DNA of 56,683 bases from Phascolarctobacterium_A succinatutens_B. GTDB taxonomy: Bacteria; Bacillota; Negativicutes; Acidaminococcales; Acidaminococcaceae. Location of the stretch: positions 1 through 56,683 of the forward strand of contig NZ_CAUDZA010000014.1 of NCBI RefSeq assembly GCF_958453765.1, given 5' to 3'. Position numbers and translations under genes: made by a program. Under the pieces are notes generated by a model that searched no databases, was not told the origin of the DNA, and saw only the letters and a list, made by a program, of their open reading frames with translations. Positions 9,127 to 17,605 of this stretch are shown here, in pieces; the first letter of the stretch is position 1; each line of letters starts with the position of its first letter.

Positions 9127-10776
9127 TTAAAACATTTTATAAAGCTGGAACCACATATGGCCGCTATGGTCACGTGGTTCAACCCTGTCTTTTTGCGCAT
9201 TGATTTTGCGGGCATAATCCAATTGAGCATGCCAAGAATTATCCAAATTATAGCGCATGCCCACACCCCAGCCGGAAAGATGCTCGATAAGAGCAGCATT
9301 ATGCGATTTTACTGCGCCTGTGTCAATAAAGGCTGCAGCCTCCAATCCCTTGATGCCCGTCTGACGGCGAACCTCGGCAGTAGCAGTAAAGCCAATATCG
9401 CCGCTGCCTTCACTGGCACCATAAGCACGCACGCCGTTCATACCGCCCAGGTAGAACATTTCGCTGCCGTCCAGGTTGCGGTTGGCAATTTGGCCGCTGA
9501 GCTGTACGCGGTAGTTTGTTTTACCATCATAAATAACGTGCAGCAGGTCACTTGTCAGCTTATGGTAGTCACCATCCAGGGATTTGCCACCGCCACTCAA
9601 ATTACCATACCAGTAAATCAGGCTATACTGGCTGAAGCGGTTCGGCAGATACTTGCTGCCGCTGATGCCTGCATGGTAAACATTGGCCATTTTCTCCGTG
9701 GTCAGCTCTATTCCTGCCAATCCTGCAGCCTTCAACTGCAGTCTATCCTTAATTTTGCGGTGGTCATAGCCATAAATCGCCGTTACACGGTTCATGCGGT
9801 CGCGGTATACAGGCGTCAGACCATAGAAGCTGAAGCCACGCGACTGACCGAGAGAATTATAAAAGCTGTTTGTATTAAGGTCGTAACTGCTCTGGCTCCA
9901 GCCAATGCCCCAGCGCGTGCCGTCACGTCCGACAGGCGCTTCATAGCGTGCACCATAGTTTTTGGTATCATGGTTGGTGAGCATGCCGTTCAAAATGATT
10001 TTGTCACCCTGATGACCGGGGTTATTTATTTCGGTATTAAAGCCGTAGCGATAACGGCCGCTGTAGTAGCCGCCGGCATTATCAGTAAATACGTAGTTGT
10101 TCCAGACGGGACGACGCAGCACCTGCACCTTTACCTTCGTGGTGCCAGGCTTGCTGCCCGGTGCTAAAATCGCTCTGGCAACAACCCCCGGCAAATCGTT
10201 GATGTTGTTCATCGTCATTTCCAGCGGCTTATCCATGATATAAGCACCGCTTTGCAGATTCTTATGAATATAACCAGCCAGCACTCTGTCAGCTACGTCC
10301 GATTCATTGCTGATAATCTCAATATCATCGTATTTGGCAACGTAAACTGCAATTTCCAGCTCGCCCTGCTTTACCTCCTGCGGCGGCACAATAGCCTGCG
10401 CTACAGTATAGCCGCAGGTGCGCGCATATTCATTAATTCTGCTGATGAGCTGCTGCAGCTCTGCCATCTGCAGGCTGCGTCCTTCATACTCTTTGCAGAT
10501 AGCTGCCAGCTTGCCGTTCTTATCAGGCAGCGTGAAGCCTGTCAGTTTAACCTTGGCAACAAAAAACGCCGGATGAGCCTCCGTGCCTGTATTGCCAGGC
10601 TTATAAAGCTCGCCTGCACCTTGCATGCCTTCCACCTGTTGCTCCTGTTGACCTGTTCTGTTGTAAGGATGTGTCGTTACAGCCTCCTTATCAAAGGTAG
10701 GTATGGGGTTTGCAGCTAATGCCGTTGTGCTCATCAGTGAGCACATAACAGCTGCTGCTATCAGCTTTTTGTTCAT
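9127..10776 (-). CDS. TpsB outer-membrane transporter (ShlB/FhaC/HecB family)
   Basis: A 549-residue POTRA plus 16-strand barrel protein that would secrete the adjacent TpsA across the outer membrane. Seen: a signal peptide beginning MNKKLIAAAVM and ending ALA-ANP, a POTRA_2-type region (about residues 50-190, with VKLTGFTLP and YTVAQAIVPPQ), a barrel with many aromatic alternating strands, the L6-loop signature as VRAY within GVRAYGASEGSGD (VRGY in most relatives), and a C-terminal Phe typical of outer-membrane barrels. The frame is open upstream to 10848, but only the ATG at 10776 has both a signal peptide right after it and a GGAG site before it. tpsA starts 107 bp downstream, so the two form an operon in the usual B-then-A order. 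Barrel proteins of this kind imply an outer membrane. Confidence 0.93.
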   Translation of the reverse strand: MNKKLIAAAVMCSLMSTTALAANPIPTFDKEAVTTHPYNRTGQQEQQVEGMQGAGELYKPGNTGTEAHPAFFVAKVKLTGFTLPDKNGKLAAICKEYEGRSLQMAELQQLISRINEYARTCGYTVAQAIVPPQEVKQGELEIAVYVAKYDDIEIISNESDVADRVLAGYIHKNLQSGAYIMDKPLEMTMNNINDLPGVVARAILAPGSKPGTTKVKVQVLRRPVWNNYVFTDNAGGYYSGRYRYGFNTEINNPGHQGDKIILNGMLTNHDTKNYGARYEAPVGRDGTRWGIGWSQSSYDLNTNSFYNSLGQSRGFSFYGLTPVYRDRMNRVTAIYGYDHRKIKDRLQLKAAGLAGIELTTEKMANVYHAGISGSKYLPNRFSQYSLIYWYGNLSGGGKSLDGDYHKLTSDLLHVIYDGKTNYRVQLSGQIANRNLDGSEMFYLGGMNGVRAYGASEGSGDIGFTATAEVRRQTGIKGLEAAAFIDTGAVKSHNAALIEHLSGWGVGMRYNLDNSWHAQLDYARKINAQKDRVEPRDHSGHMWFQLYKMF

Positions 10777-11540
10777 TATATTCAGCTCCATTCTCTTAAT
10801 TTTCTCCAAAAAGCACACCACTTGAATTGTTAATATATAAATTCTCAATTGTTCACGTACATTATTTATTTATGGTATGAAATATTCTTAATAAAGGAAG
10901 TAGCAGTACCTGCAGACAGTAAACTGAAACAGCAGGTAATTTTTCGCACAACACTACCGATTAAAATCAGTCAATATAACCACTATCGACTGAAATATTT
11001 AATATTATCGCAACTGTTATACACTTACATCACAGAAAGTATGAACAACGAGTATCTTTTTCTCTCTCGATTATTTTACTCTTTATTAATATTATCGTAA
11101 ACTGCCCTTTTTTAAGCTTCAGAAAACATTTTTCTTGATGTTTTTGCAAATATTTTAGCTTTAGCAAAAACCTGCATCAATTTATATTGCAATTCACAAG
11201 CACTCACTTTATAAGGATTATTGTTTCCAGATAAGTTTTATCCATGAATATTTTTTCTAAAATATATGCGATTAGAAATACACTTACTTTTATAAATTAC
11301 CTATCTTATTAATAGCAATTATAGCACTATGTCCCCCCCCAGTCAAACTCTTATCCATGAACACGCTACATTCGGCGTAAAAATTTTCATTAACTCTTAA
11401 ATACGTTACATTTAGTTGAAGAGATTTTAACAGTTAAGGTTCAGATAGGTATAAGTAAACTTTAAAAAATTATATCTTTGCTAATTTTTGCGTAAAAAAA
11501 TACGCAACAGATATGATATCTCCATCATCAACATAAAATC
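10777..11540. other. AT-rich intergenic region upstream of the tpsB-tpsA operon
   Basis: About 760 bp without a convincing gene. It is markedly more AT-rich than its flanks and should hold the tpsBA promoter, but no minus-strand -35/-10 pair stood out clearly. Short open frames on the plus strand have no recognisable product. A run of eight C (11333-11340) is the most conspicuous simple-sequence tract. Confidence 0.6.
11333..11340. repeat. C8 (G8 on the minus strand) homopolymer tract
   Basis: Eight consecutive C in strongly AT-rich surroundings, about 560 bp upstream of the tpsB start. Such tracts can vary in length by slippage. Whether this one affects expression is unknown. Confidence 0.7.
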
Positions 11541-11591
11541 AAAAAGGACCGCCCCCACAGGCGATACATCATCGCCAGGGACAGTCCTTTT
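11541..11591 (-). terminator. rho-independent terminator after the Hsp70-like gene
   Basis: Long imperfect hairpin: AAAAGGAC pairs with GTCCTTTT and GGCGAT pairs with ATCGCC. On the minus strand it is followed by a T-rich stretch, 28 bp after the stop at 11619. It closes the three-gene chaperone cassette and separates it from tpsBA. Confidence 0.8.
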
Positions 11592-11618
11592 GAACTTCAC
11601 TTAATTATTATTTCCGTT

Positions 11619-14453
11619 TTAAATTTCCAGCTTCTTCAGCAGGAACTCTTCTTCATCCTCAGACAGGCTTTCACCATCAAGCATTTTGTAGGCAACGCCA
11701 GCAGCCTTGGCCAGACGCATCATAACCTCCGTGCTGTAGTTGCGGTTGAGATTTGCCAAAGTCTGTCTTGCCAGCTCCATAGAAGCAGAAGACACAGTAT
11801 TTCCCCCAAAACGCTGGTCGCAGGCATAGGCCAGGGCAATCAGGCAGCAGACAATCTCGCTGCTGTAGTTTACATCAAGAACAGTGCGGTTGTTGATAAT
11901 GAAGCAAAGGTCCTCCACTGCCTTGTCCACATCAAGGCCTGCCGCTCTGCCGCCATCCTCCAGGCGCAGCGCCATGCCCAGGGCATGTGCTGTAACCTGC
12001 AGGTTACACTTGTTGCTTTCGCAGTAAGCATCACGCTGGAATACCTCTTGCACAAAGCTGCCAGCAACGCGGCTCTTGCCCAACGCGTACAGGCTTGCTG
12101 TATAATAACGGTTTTCAGCTGCCAGCGGCTGCACTTTGGCAACCTGCTCCTTACTGCCGCAGCAGCCAAGGGTATAGATGGCCTGAATGTTGACATTAAT
12201 TTTGAGACCATAGCATGGGAAGCCCTGCAGTACACCCTGCAGTTGGTTCAAACACTCTCTTGCTAAGCTTTGGCGCTGCTGCTCAGTCCAATAAGCAACA
12301 TGCTTGCGGGCAATGGTGAAAAGACGCAGGCGCAGCTCATCATTATTGGTATAGCACAGCATCTCCAGCAGCGGTCTGGCAAATTCTGCCTTATTACCGG
12401 CAGCAGCAATACTGCTGGTGCGCTGGCTCAGCTTGTTGATGACATCCTTTGGCACATTGCCCTTGGCAGTACTCTTGCGTTCACACAAGGTCTGCAGGCC
12501 ATGCAGCTCATTATGCACGTTCAGCTTAGTACCGGCGGGAGGATTGAATTTCAGCTTAGTAGCATGTGCATCAGGATTATCGCCGCCGATAACGATTTCA
12601 GCAGTTTTCTGCTCCAGAATCTGGTGCATATCCACATCACTGCTCAAAAGCATCTCCATGCTCAGCACCTTGTTGCTGCCCATGAGCACGCGAATCGCAA
12701 CGTAAGCACCATCCTTATAACCATGCTCCAGCTTCAGATGACCATTGCCGATGGTCTGGTAAGTGTCGCCAAAGGTACGTCTTTTAATAGGGATGGCAAT
12801 CTCTGCCTTGTCTGGAAGCAGCTGAAAGCCCTTAATATAGTCGGACTGGTACGGCAGATCCGTGCCGCCGGCAACAAGCTCCTGTACAGCACCATCGCGC
12901 ATACCAAGATACAGGCTGTCATTAAGAATATTTTTACCCCATTCAATTGCAGCACGCTGCTGTACGGCTGCGGCAGCAGCCTTCGGAGCTGCAGCCTTGC
13001 CGGGCAAGGGCTGCAGAGCAGGCGCTTCTGCGCCTACCATGCGCATATCCTCCTGCATTTGTTTCGCATATTTGTGCAGGTAATAATGATATACTGCTGC
13101 ACCTCTTGCTACAGCCTGGTCCGGGTCCAGCGCCACAATCGGCTCCAGGCCGAAGAATTCGCGCAGGCGGTCCGTAACCATATAGAATTTGCTCATACCG
13201 CCATTGACAATTACGGCATCTACCTTCACTTCATCACCCAGCTTAGCGGCACTCTTTTGCAAAACGTCAAGAATAGGATAGATAATATTCTTCGTATCCT
13301 GCAGACTGTCTATTTTCTTGTAGTCGGCAAGCTGCAGATTTTTTCCCATAAACGGCTGCAGAATCTTTTCCACAGCCTCTTGAGTGAAGCTGTCGTCATA
13401 GGCGTAACCGATGCCGCCCATGTTACCGCCTACGAAAAATTCTTCGGCATCCTCCTCATCATCCCAGCCAAAACTGTCATCGGCAGCATAGCTGCTTTCT
13501 GCCTGACGGCGCTCGCTCAGCTCCAGCTTCAGCTCCTCTGCATAGTTCAGCAGTTGAGGCATGATGGCCTTCTTTTCCTGCTGCAGCTTGCGCACAACCA
13601 TAGGACTAGTAGAATACTGTTTTTGGTAATGCTCAAACATTACATCAGCAATGGCCTGATCAAAGTCATCGCCGCCTAAAAGAGTGTATCTGTTGGTAGC
13701 AATTTCATCTACCTTTAAAACGTCGGGACAGTCCTCACGACGTTTAATCTTATGCATCGTAATATCCAGGGTGCCGCCACCCAGGTCAAACACCAGCACG
13801 TTCTTCTCGCTGCTGAGGTCAATAATATGATTAGAAATCTCACCATTTTGTACCTGGTTAATTAAATCATAGATAACGGCATTCGGCTCAGAAAGCAGCA
13901 CTGGTCTTTCGCTGCCATCCTTATTGGTAACCTGAATACCGGCTAACGCGGCAGCATCACGTGTTGCCTGGCACATTACGGAGTCAAAGTTAGCAGGTAC
14001 GGTAATTACCGCGTCCTTGATTTCCGTGCGATAAATTTTGCTGGCCTCCCGCAGCATGTGCTGCAGGATACGTGCCGAAACCTGCGCCGGAGTTTTATCC
14101 ATAATCTCATCAGCCAAGCCTTCGGCATGCGCACTTCCCATCTGGCTTTTAATAGATTTTGCTACCAGATGCGGGCGCAGCGCATACTGGTTTTTGGCAA
14201 AATCGCCTACCAGCGGCTCATAGCCGTATTCCTCACGGTAATACACGCAGGACGGCAGCAGCGGCTTCTTCTGCGTGTTCAGGCGCGCCTTGCCTGCTGC
14301 GCTGTTGTAAACATCTACAGCACGCGGCAGGTCTACTACCTTGCTGACGATATCGCCATTAGCCTTAAGATTAACTGTAGCCAAAACAGAGTTGGTGGTT
14401 CCCAGGTCAATGCCTACGCATAAATCATTGTGTTCTTCATTATTAATCAACAT
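11619..14453 (-). CDS. Hsp70-like ATPase with divergent substrate domain and long helical C-terminus
   Basis: A 944-residue DnaK-related protein (DnaK itself is about 610-640). The actin-like nucleotide-binding domain spans about residues 11-460: phosphate-1 GIDLGTTNS (14-22), phosphate-2 VFDLGGGTLD (221-230), adenosine motif VNGGMSKFY (416-424). An acidic, aromatic insert (318-356) is not a normal DnaK feature. An Ala-rich linker (about 477-500) leads to a beta-rich segment (about 501-620) in the place of the substrate-binding domain, then about 260 helical residues that look like HEAT-type repeats. Start ATG at 14453 has an AGGAGG site inside the upstream gene and overlaps it by 11 bp, so translation is probably coupled. 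It is unlikely to be the housekeeping DnaK: there is no DnaJ or HrcA, and no CIRCE element. ATP-driven remodelling is inferred; the client is unknown. Confidence 0.85.
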   Translation of the reverse strand: MLINNEEHNDLCVGIDLGTTNSVLATVNLKANGDIVSKVVDLPRAVDVYNSAAGKARLNTQKKPLLPSCVYYREEYGYEPLVGDFAKNQYALRPHLVAKSIKSQMGSAHAEGLADEIMDKTPAQVSARILQHMLREASKIYRTEIKDAVITVPANFDSVMCQATRDAAALAGIQVTNKDGSERPVLLSEPNAVIYDLINQVQNGEISNHIIDLSSEKNVLVFDLGGGTLDITMHKIKRREDCPDVLKVDEIATNRYTLLGGDDFDQAIADVMFEHYQKQYSTSPMVVRKLQQEKKAIMPQLLNYAEELKLELSERRQAESSYAADDSFGWDDEEDAEEFFVGGNMGGIGYAYDDSFTQEAVEKILQPFMGKNLQLADYKKIDSLQDTKNIIYPILDVLQKSAAKLGDEVKVDAVIVNGGMSKFYMVTDRLREFFGLEPIVALDPDQAVARGAAVYHYYLHKYAKQMQEDMRMVGAEAPALQPLPGKAAAPKAAAAAVQQRAAIEWGKNILNDSLYLGMRDGAVQELVAGGTDLPYQSDYIKGFQLLPDKAEIAIPIKRRTFGDTYQTIGNGHLKLEHGYKDGAYVAIRVLMGSNKVLSMEMLLSSDVDMHQILEQKTAEIVIGGDNPDAHATKLKFNPPAGTKLNVHNELHGLQTLCERKSTAKGNVPKDVINKLSQRTSSIAAAGNKAEFARPLLEMLCYTNNDELRLRLFTIARKHVAYWTEQQRQSLARECLNQLQGVLQGFPCYGLKINVNIQAIYTLGCCGSKEQVAKVQPLAAENRYYTASLYALGKSRVAGSFVQEVFQRDAYCESNKCNLQVTAHALGMALRLEDGGRAAGLDVDKAVEDLCFIINNRTVLDVNYSSEIVCCLIALAYACDQRFGGNTVSSASMELARQTLANLNRNYSTEVMMRLAKAAGVAYKMLDGESLSEDEEEFLLKKLEI

Positions 14454-15540
14454 TATCTACAACCTCCTTAACCTTCGGACGAGAAATTTGTACCTGTTTT
14501 TCGCTATAAATCCAACCAGGAGAAATTACCTTAACCTGCTTTTCTTCCTCAGCACAGGTAAAAGGAGTTCCCTCGTAGTTCCAGAATTCAACATCGCCAG
14601 CCTTTACAATGCGCAACGATTCAGGCTTCAGCATGGGATTAATATGGCTGTCACGCAAAAATTGTACCAGCTTGCGCACCATAATCAGCAAACCATTGAT
14701 CTCCAACGGCAGCACATAACCGCTCTTTTTCACAGCGTCAATGCCCTTACGCAGCATCAGCAGCTCGTCCAAAATACAGCCATATTTATCAGAATTGAGC
14801 TTACCGAAGAACTCTGTCATTTCCTGCAGCTTAACAGCCTCCAGGCGTTCGTCAAATTCACTTTGCAGGTCTCTGAGCAGCATATCGGATTGCTCCAGCG
14901 CGCTTTCAAGACTTGCCAGCTTTTGCAGCAAACGCTCCTGCTCAGGACTATGAACTTTTTTCGCATTATTATTGGTGGCTGGTGCACTACTGCGGTGCTT
15001 ATTGAAGCCATAGGCATAAGTAATGGCGTTTTCTATATCAAAAAGCAGATATTTGCACAGTGTATTGCCAAAGCTGGTAATCATCTGCTGATCATTTTCC
15101 TGCTGCAGTTGCTTAATATTGTGAAAAATCACAGCCAAAAGAATTTTATAGTAATGCTTAGGCTTTTTTTCCATGAATTTTTCCCGGGTGCTGCGATACA
15201 GCTCATAAGCCTGCTGGTCACCGTTCATGCTTTTTTCCAACATGATGGTAACGCCGGTAGCATTTTCAAAAACCTCCAGGCGTTTTTCTTCGGTGTTAAT
15301 CTTGAAGTCGCGATAGATTCTGATCATATCGTCAACACTGCAGCTGCAGTCATAATTATTTTGTACGAAATCTGCACAGGCAGCAGGCGACATATGAAGA
15401 TTGGCGCACAGAGCCTGCAAGGTCAGATTCTCCAAAACAATATCCTCCGAAATTTTTTCGAAGCGCCCGGCCTTTTGCTGCACCTTCTCATGAATCTCCT
15501 TTAAAATTCCCTGTACCTTAATACTTTTTGTTTCCAGCAT
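14443..15540 (-). CDS. coiled-coil protein with GrpE-like C-terminal domain
   Basis: A 365-residue protein placed directly before the Hsp70-like gene. The N-terminal 180 residues are mostly helical and unrecognised. A Ser/Ala/Asn-rich hinge (about 183-198) precedes a long coiled coil (about 200-245), helices (246-300) and a small beta-rich end (305-360). That order is the GrpE layout. The end (GWIYSEKQVQISRPKVKEV) lines up by eye with the GrpE terminal motif GYxLxxRxLRPAxVxV. I therefore read it as a divergent nucleotide-exchange partner of the neighbouring Hsp70. This is a pattern match by eye, not an established assignment. Start ATG at 15540 has AGGAGGA before it, and the gap to the MBL gene upstream is 18 bp. 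Confidence 0.6.
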   Translation of the reverse strand: MLETKSIKVQGILKEIHEKVQQKAGRFEKISEDIVLENLTLQALCANLHMSPAACADFVQNNYDCSCSVDDMIRIYRDFKINTEEKRLEVFENATGVTIMLEKSMNGDQQAYELYRSTREKFMEKKPKHYYKILLAVIFHNIKQLQQENDQQMITSFGNTLCKYLLFDIENAITYAYGFNKHRSSAPATNNNAKKVHSPEQERLLQKLASLESALEQSDMLLRDLQSEFDERLEAVKLQEMTEFFGKLNSDKYGCILDELLMLRKGIDAVKKSGYVLPLEINGLLIMVRKLVQFLRDSHINPMLKPESLRIVKAGDVEFWNYEGTPFTCAEEEKQVKVISPGWIYSEKQVQISRPKVKEVVDNVD

Positions 15541-15558
15541 TATGCTTCCTCCTAATTC

Positions 15559-16692
15559 TTAAATTGTATAAATGTCGCCTTCCTCAGGAAAAACTACCTG
15601 AGTACGGCATTGGGCATCACGCATGAGCTCCTGCTCCACGGTGTGACCATAATAACCCTCGGCACAATGCACCAGATAGGCCTGGCGCGGGTTCAGCCTG
15701 CGAATGAAGCTGAGCATTTCCCCATAGTCCTCATGCAACGTATAGGCATTGCCAAAAATACGATAACGCCAGCTTACCTGCTCCTTGCGCTTGGTACAGA
15801 TAACAACGTGCGGATGTGCTGCACCGGCATAAAAGCTGCTGTAGTTGTTTTGCTGCAGTACCGGCAGCTGCAGGCTTTCCATCACGTGCACAGCGGCCAT
15901 GGCCTCCGGCTCAAGATAGATTGGATAAACCTGTCCGCTCTGCTCCATCTCACGGTTGAGCGCCATTAAGAGCTCCAGCACTCTGCCGGGGTCAAAGGCC
16001 TGCAGATAAACAGATTGCCCATAGCGCAGGTTACTCATAACCTCACTGATGCGCTGTGGAAGTGTGTTCTTTTCACGAACACTGTAAGGCTGCTTGGCAT
16101 GCAGTGCACACATCAGCAATACGTCCACCTCCAGGTCATCTGGCAACCAGCAGCCATCAAGGCCGAAGGCTGATTGCAATGAGTAGTCGCCAGTGTAGAG
16201 AATTTTGCGGCCTGCATATTCAAACAGTGTCATCATAGCGCCGGGGATATGCCCCGCCGGGAAAAAGGTGACTGTGTAATCACGCTGCTTGATTTTTTGC
16301 AGGTAATTGACAGGCGCAACGTTGCTTAACAAACGCGAAGCTTCGGCTGCTCCCTGCTGACTGCTATTGGCAATCAGACGGTATTCGGCAAGCTGCTTGG
16401 TCTGCAGTGTCATGTAAACGGAAGCCTGAGGTGCCATCTGCATGAGCTGCGGCAGGTAGCCGACATGGTCGGTGTGCGCATGAGAAATGTAAACGTGGTC
16501 AAGCTGCTGCATGCTTTCCATGAATTGCGAGGTAAGCAGGCTGCGAAAATCCGGGGAACAAGTTGCTCCGTTGATGCGCTGAAGTCCACAATCTAGCAGG
16601 ATGTTACTCTGTCCCAGACGCAGGTAGTAGCAGCTGCGGCCTACGCTTTGAGCGCCTCCCAAGGGCATAAAACAGATATCTTTTTGTCGCAT
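15559..16692 (-). CDS. metallo-beta-lactamase-fold hydrolase, beta-CASP/RNA-specificity type
   Basis: A 377-residue MBL-fold protein, first gene of the chaperone cassette. Metal-site motifs are present: ILLDCG (31-36), HAHTDH (71-76), His148 in AGHIPGA, Asp169 in YTGDYS, and a late LVHCAEG resembling motif C of beta-CASP nucleases (CPSF73 and RNase J relatives). The HAHTDHxGYLP form is characteristic of the MBL/RNA-specificity group. The length is short for RNase J (about 550). The motif normally present as ESTY is replaced by CALHAKQPY, so the nuclease activity may be altered. Start ATG at 16692 has AGGAGGA six bases upstream. RNA or DNA cleavage is a family-level expectation only. Confidence 0.8.
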   Translation of the reverse strand: MRQKDICFMPLGGAQSVGRSCYYLRLGQSNILLDCGLQRINGATCSPDFRSLLTSQFMESMQQLDHVYISHAHTDHVGYLPQLMQMAPQASVYMTLQTKQLAEYRLIANSSQQGAAEASRLLSNVAPVNYLQKIKQRDYTVTFFPAGHIPGAMMTLFEYAGRKILYTGDYSLQSAFGLDGCWLPDDLEVDVLLMCALHAKQPYSVREKNTLPQRISEVMSNLRYGQSVYLQAFDPGRVLELLMALNREMEQSGQVYPIYLEPEAMAAVHVMESLQLPVLQQNNYSSFYAGAAHPHVVICTKRKEQVSWRYRIFGNAYTLHEDYGEMLSFIRRLNPRQAYLVHCAEGYYGHTVEQELMRDAQCRTQVVFPEEGDIYTI

Positions 16693-16720
16693 GTCTTCCT
16701 CCTTTCTGTTTGCTGATATC

Positions 16721-16750
16721 AGTATAGCAAGTGACAGTGACAGTTTCTGT
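16721..16750 (-). promoter_or_regulatory. candidate promoter and operator of the MBL/GrpE-like/Hsp70-like cassette
   Basis: On the minus strand an extended -10 box TGCTATACT (TATACT at 16721-16726) lies about 28 bp before the ATG at 16692. The -35 region (CAGAAA) is poor. Just upstream is a direct repeat TGTCAC-TGTCAC and an inverted repeat GACAG-TTT-CTGTC (16738-16750) that could be an operator. There is no CIRCE-type heat-shock repeat. Confidence 0.4.
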
Positions 16751-17124
16751 CTATCATTGCTTTTGTGATATTTTTATTTCAACATGATTATACTTTGAAG
16801 GATTTAAAATATCATTGAAAAAAAGGTGCGTGCTCAAGGATATTAGGATATGCAGACTTGCTTGCTTTTACTTTCACTGTTTATATCTGCGATTTTTGTT
16901 GCCAAACGGCACGCTAAGAAAGTTTTTTATTTTACGAAAGAGGAAGAAAGATAATAGCCAATATCTTTTTATAAGAAGTGTAGCTGAGCCTGCTTTTGCA
17001 CAACAAAAAAGCCTTAGCCGCAGCCAAAGCTTTACCATTGCTCTATATATTTTTTACAGCAAGCATAATATGGGCACGCCAACCAAACTGTTGCATTAAT
17101 CATTGCATCACCGGAAGCTGGCGC
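16751..17124. other. intergenic region with a second minus-strand terminator-like hairpin
   Basis: About 370 bp between the ykvA-like gene and the MBL cassette. A hairpin at 17008-17033 (AAAGC paired with GCTTT, wobble-rich inner stem) is followed on the minus strand by six T. It is a second terminator-like element downstream of the stronger one at 17125-17160. A plus-strand open frame at 16815-17099 looks non-coding. Nothing else is recognised. Confidence 0.5.
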
Positions 17125-17160
17125 AAAAAAAAAGCGCTGCCTTTCGGCAGCGCCTCTTTT
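17125..17160 (-). terminator. rho-independent terminator after the ykvA-like gene
   Basis: Perfect stem GCGCTGC / GCAGCGC (17134-17140 and 17147-17153), followed on the minus strand by eight T. It begins about 10 bp after the stop at 17169. Confidence 0.9.
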
Positions 17161-17168
17161 GCTTGTAA

Positions 17169-17570
17169 TTAAAGCTTCGCAACGACATCCTTATCAAAAA
17201 CCTTCGCCAACAGCTCCTTAGCTCTGGCATCAACCTCTTCATCAATATACCCCTGCACCTTCAGCAGAGCAAAGGTAATTGCCACAAGATCATCGCTGTA
17301 GCCCAGCACCGGCGTCAAATCCGGCAGAAAATCCAGGGGAGTGATTAAATATCCCAAGGCGCCCATAATCAACGCCTTTTCCTTCGCAGGAACCTCCGGC
17401 TTCTGCAGTACGCACCACAGCTGCACGGCCTTGTAAAGCAGCTCGATGCCGATGTGGGCACCGTAGCGGCTGATTTTATGCAGCAGGCCTTCCTCGCTGT
17501 AGCTTCCGGAATACTTCTGCAGCTCGCCGTCATTGATTTTCTTTTTGTCAAAGTCTTTGTGTTCTGTCAT
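17169..17570 (-). CDS. YkvA-family (DUF1232) small membrane protein
   Basis: A 133-residue protein of the DUF1232 family, whose function is not established. The conserved core is at about residues 75-115: KALIMGALGYLITPLDFLPD followed by LGYSDDLVAI, the family signature (xYxxxPxDxxPD...GxxDD). One hydrophobic segment coincides with it. The N-terminal 40 residues are polar. ATG at 17570 has a GGAG site close upstream. It is the last gene before the terminator and lies 35 bp after yajQ, so it is probably cotranscribed. Nothing in the sequence indicates a specific substrate. Confidence 0.85.
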   Translation of the reverse strand: MTEHKDFDKKKINDGELQKYSGSYSEEGLLHKISRYGAHIGIELLYKAVQLWCVLQKPEVPAKEKALIMGALGYLITPLDFLPDLTPVLGYSDDLVAITFALLKVQGYIDEEVDARAKELLAKVFDKDVVAKL

Positions 17571-17605
17571 TTTGCTCCACTCTTTTCCAAACCGTGGACG
17601 AATGC

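Noticed and set aside
10849..11100. 83-codon plus-strand frame upstream of tpsB, and a 94-codon one at 16815-17099
   Set aside because: AT-rich, no family, weak initiation sites, odd composition; treated as non-coding.
16693..16800. CIRCE/HrcA or CtsR heat-shock element before the chaperone cassette
   Set aside because: Neither TTAGCACTC-N9-GAGTGCTAA nor the CtsR heptad repeat is present.
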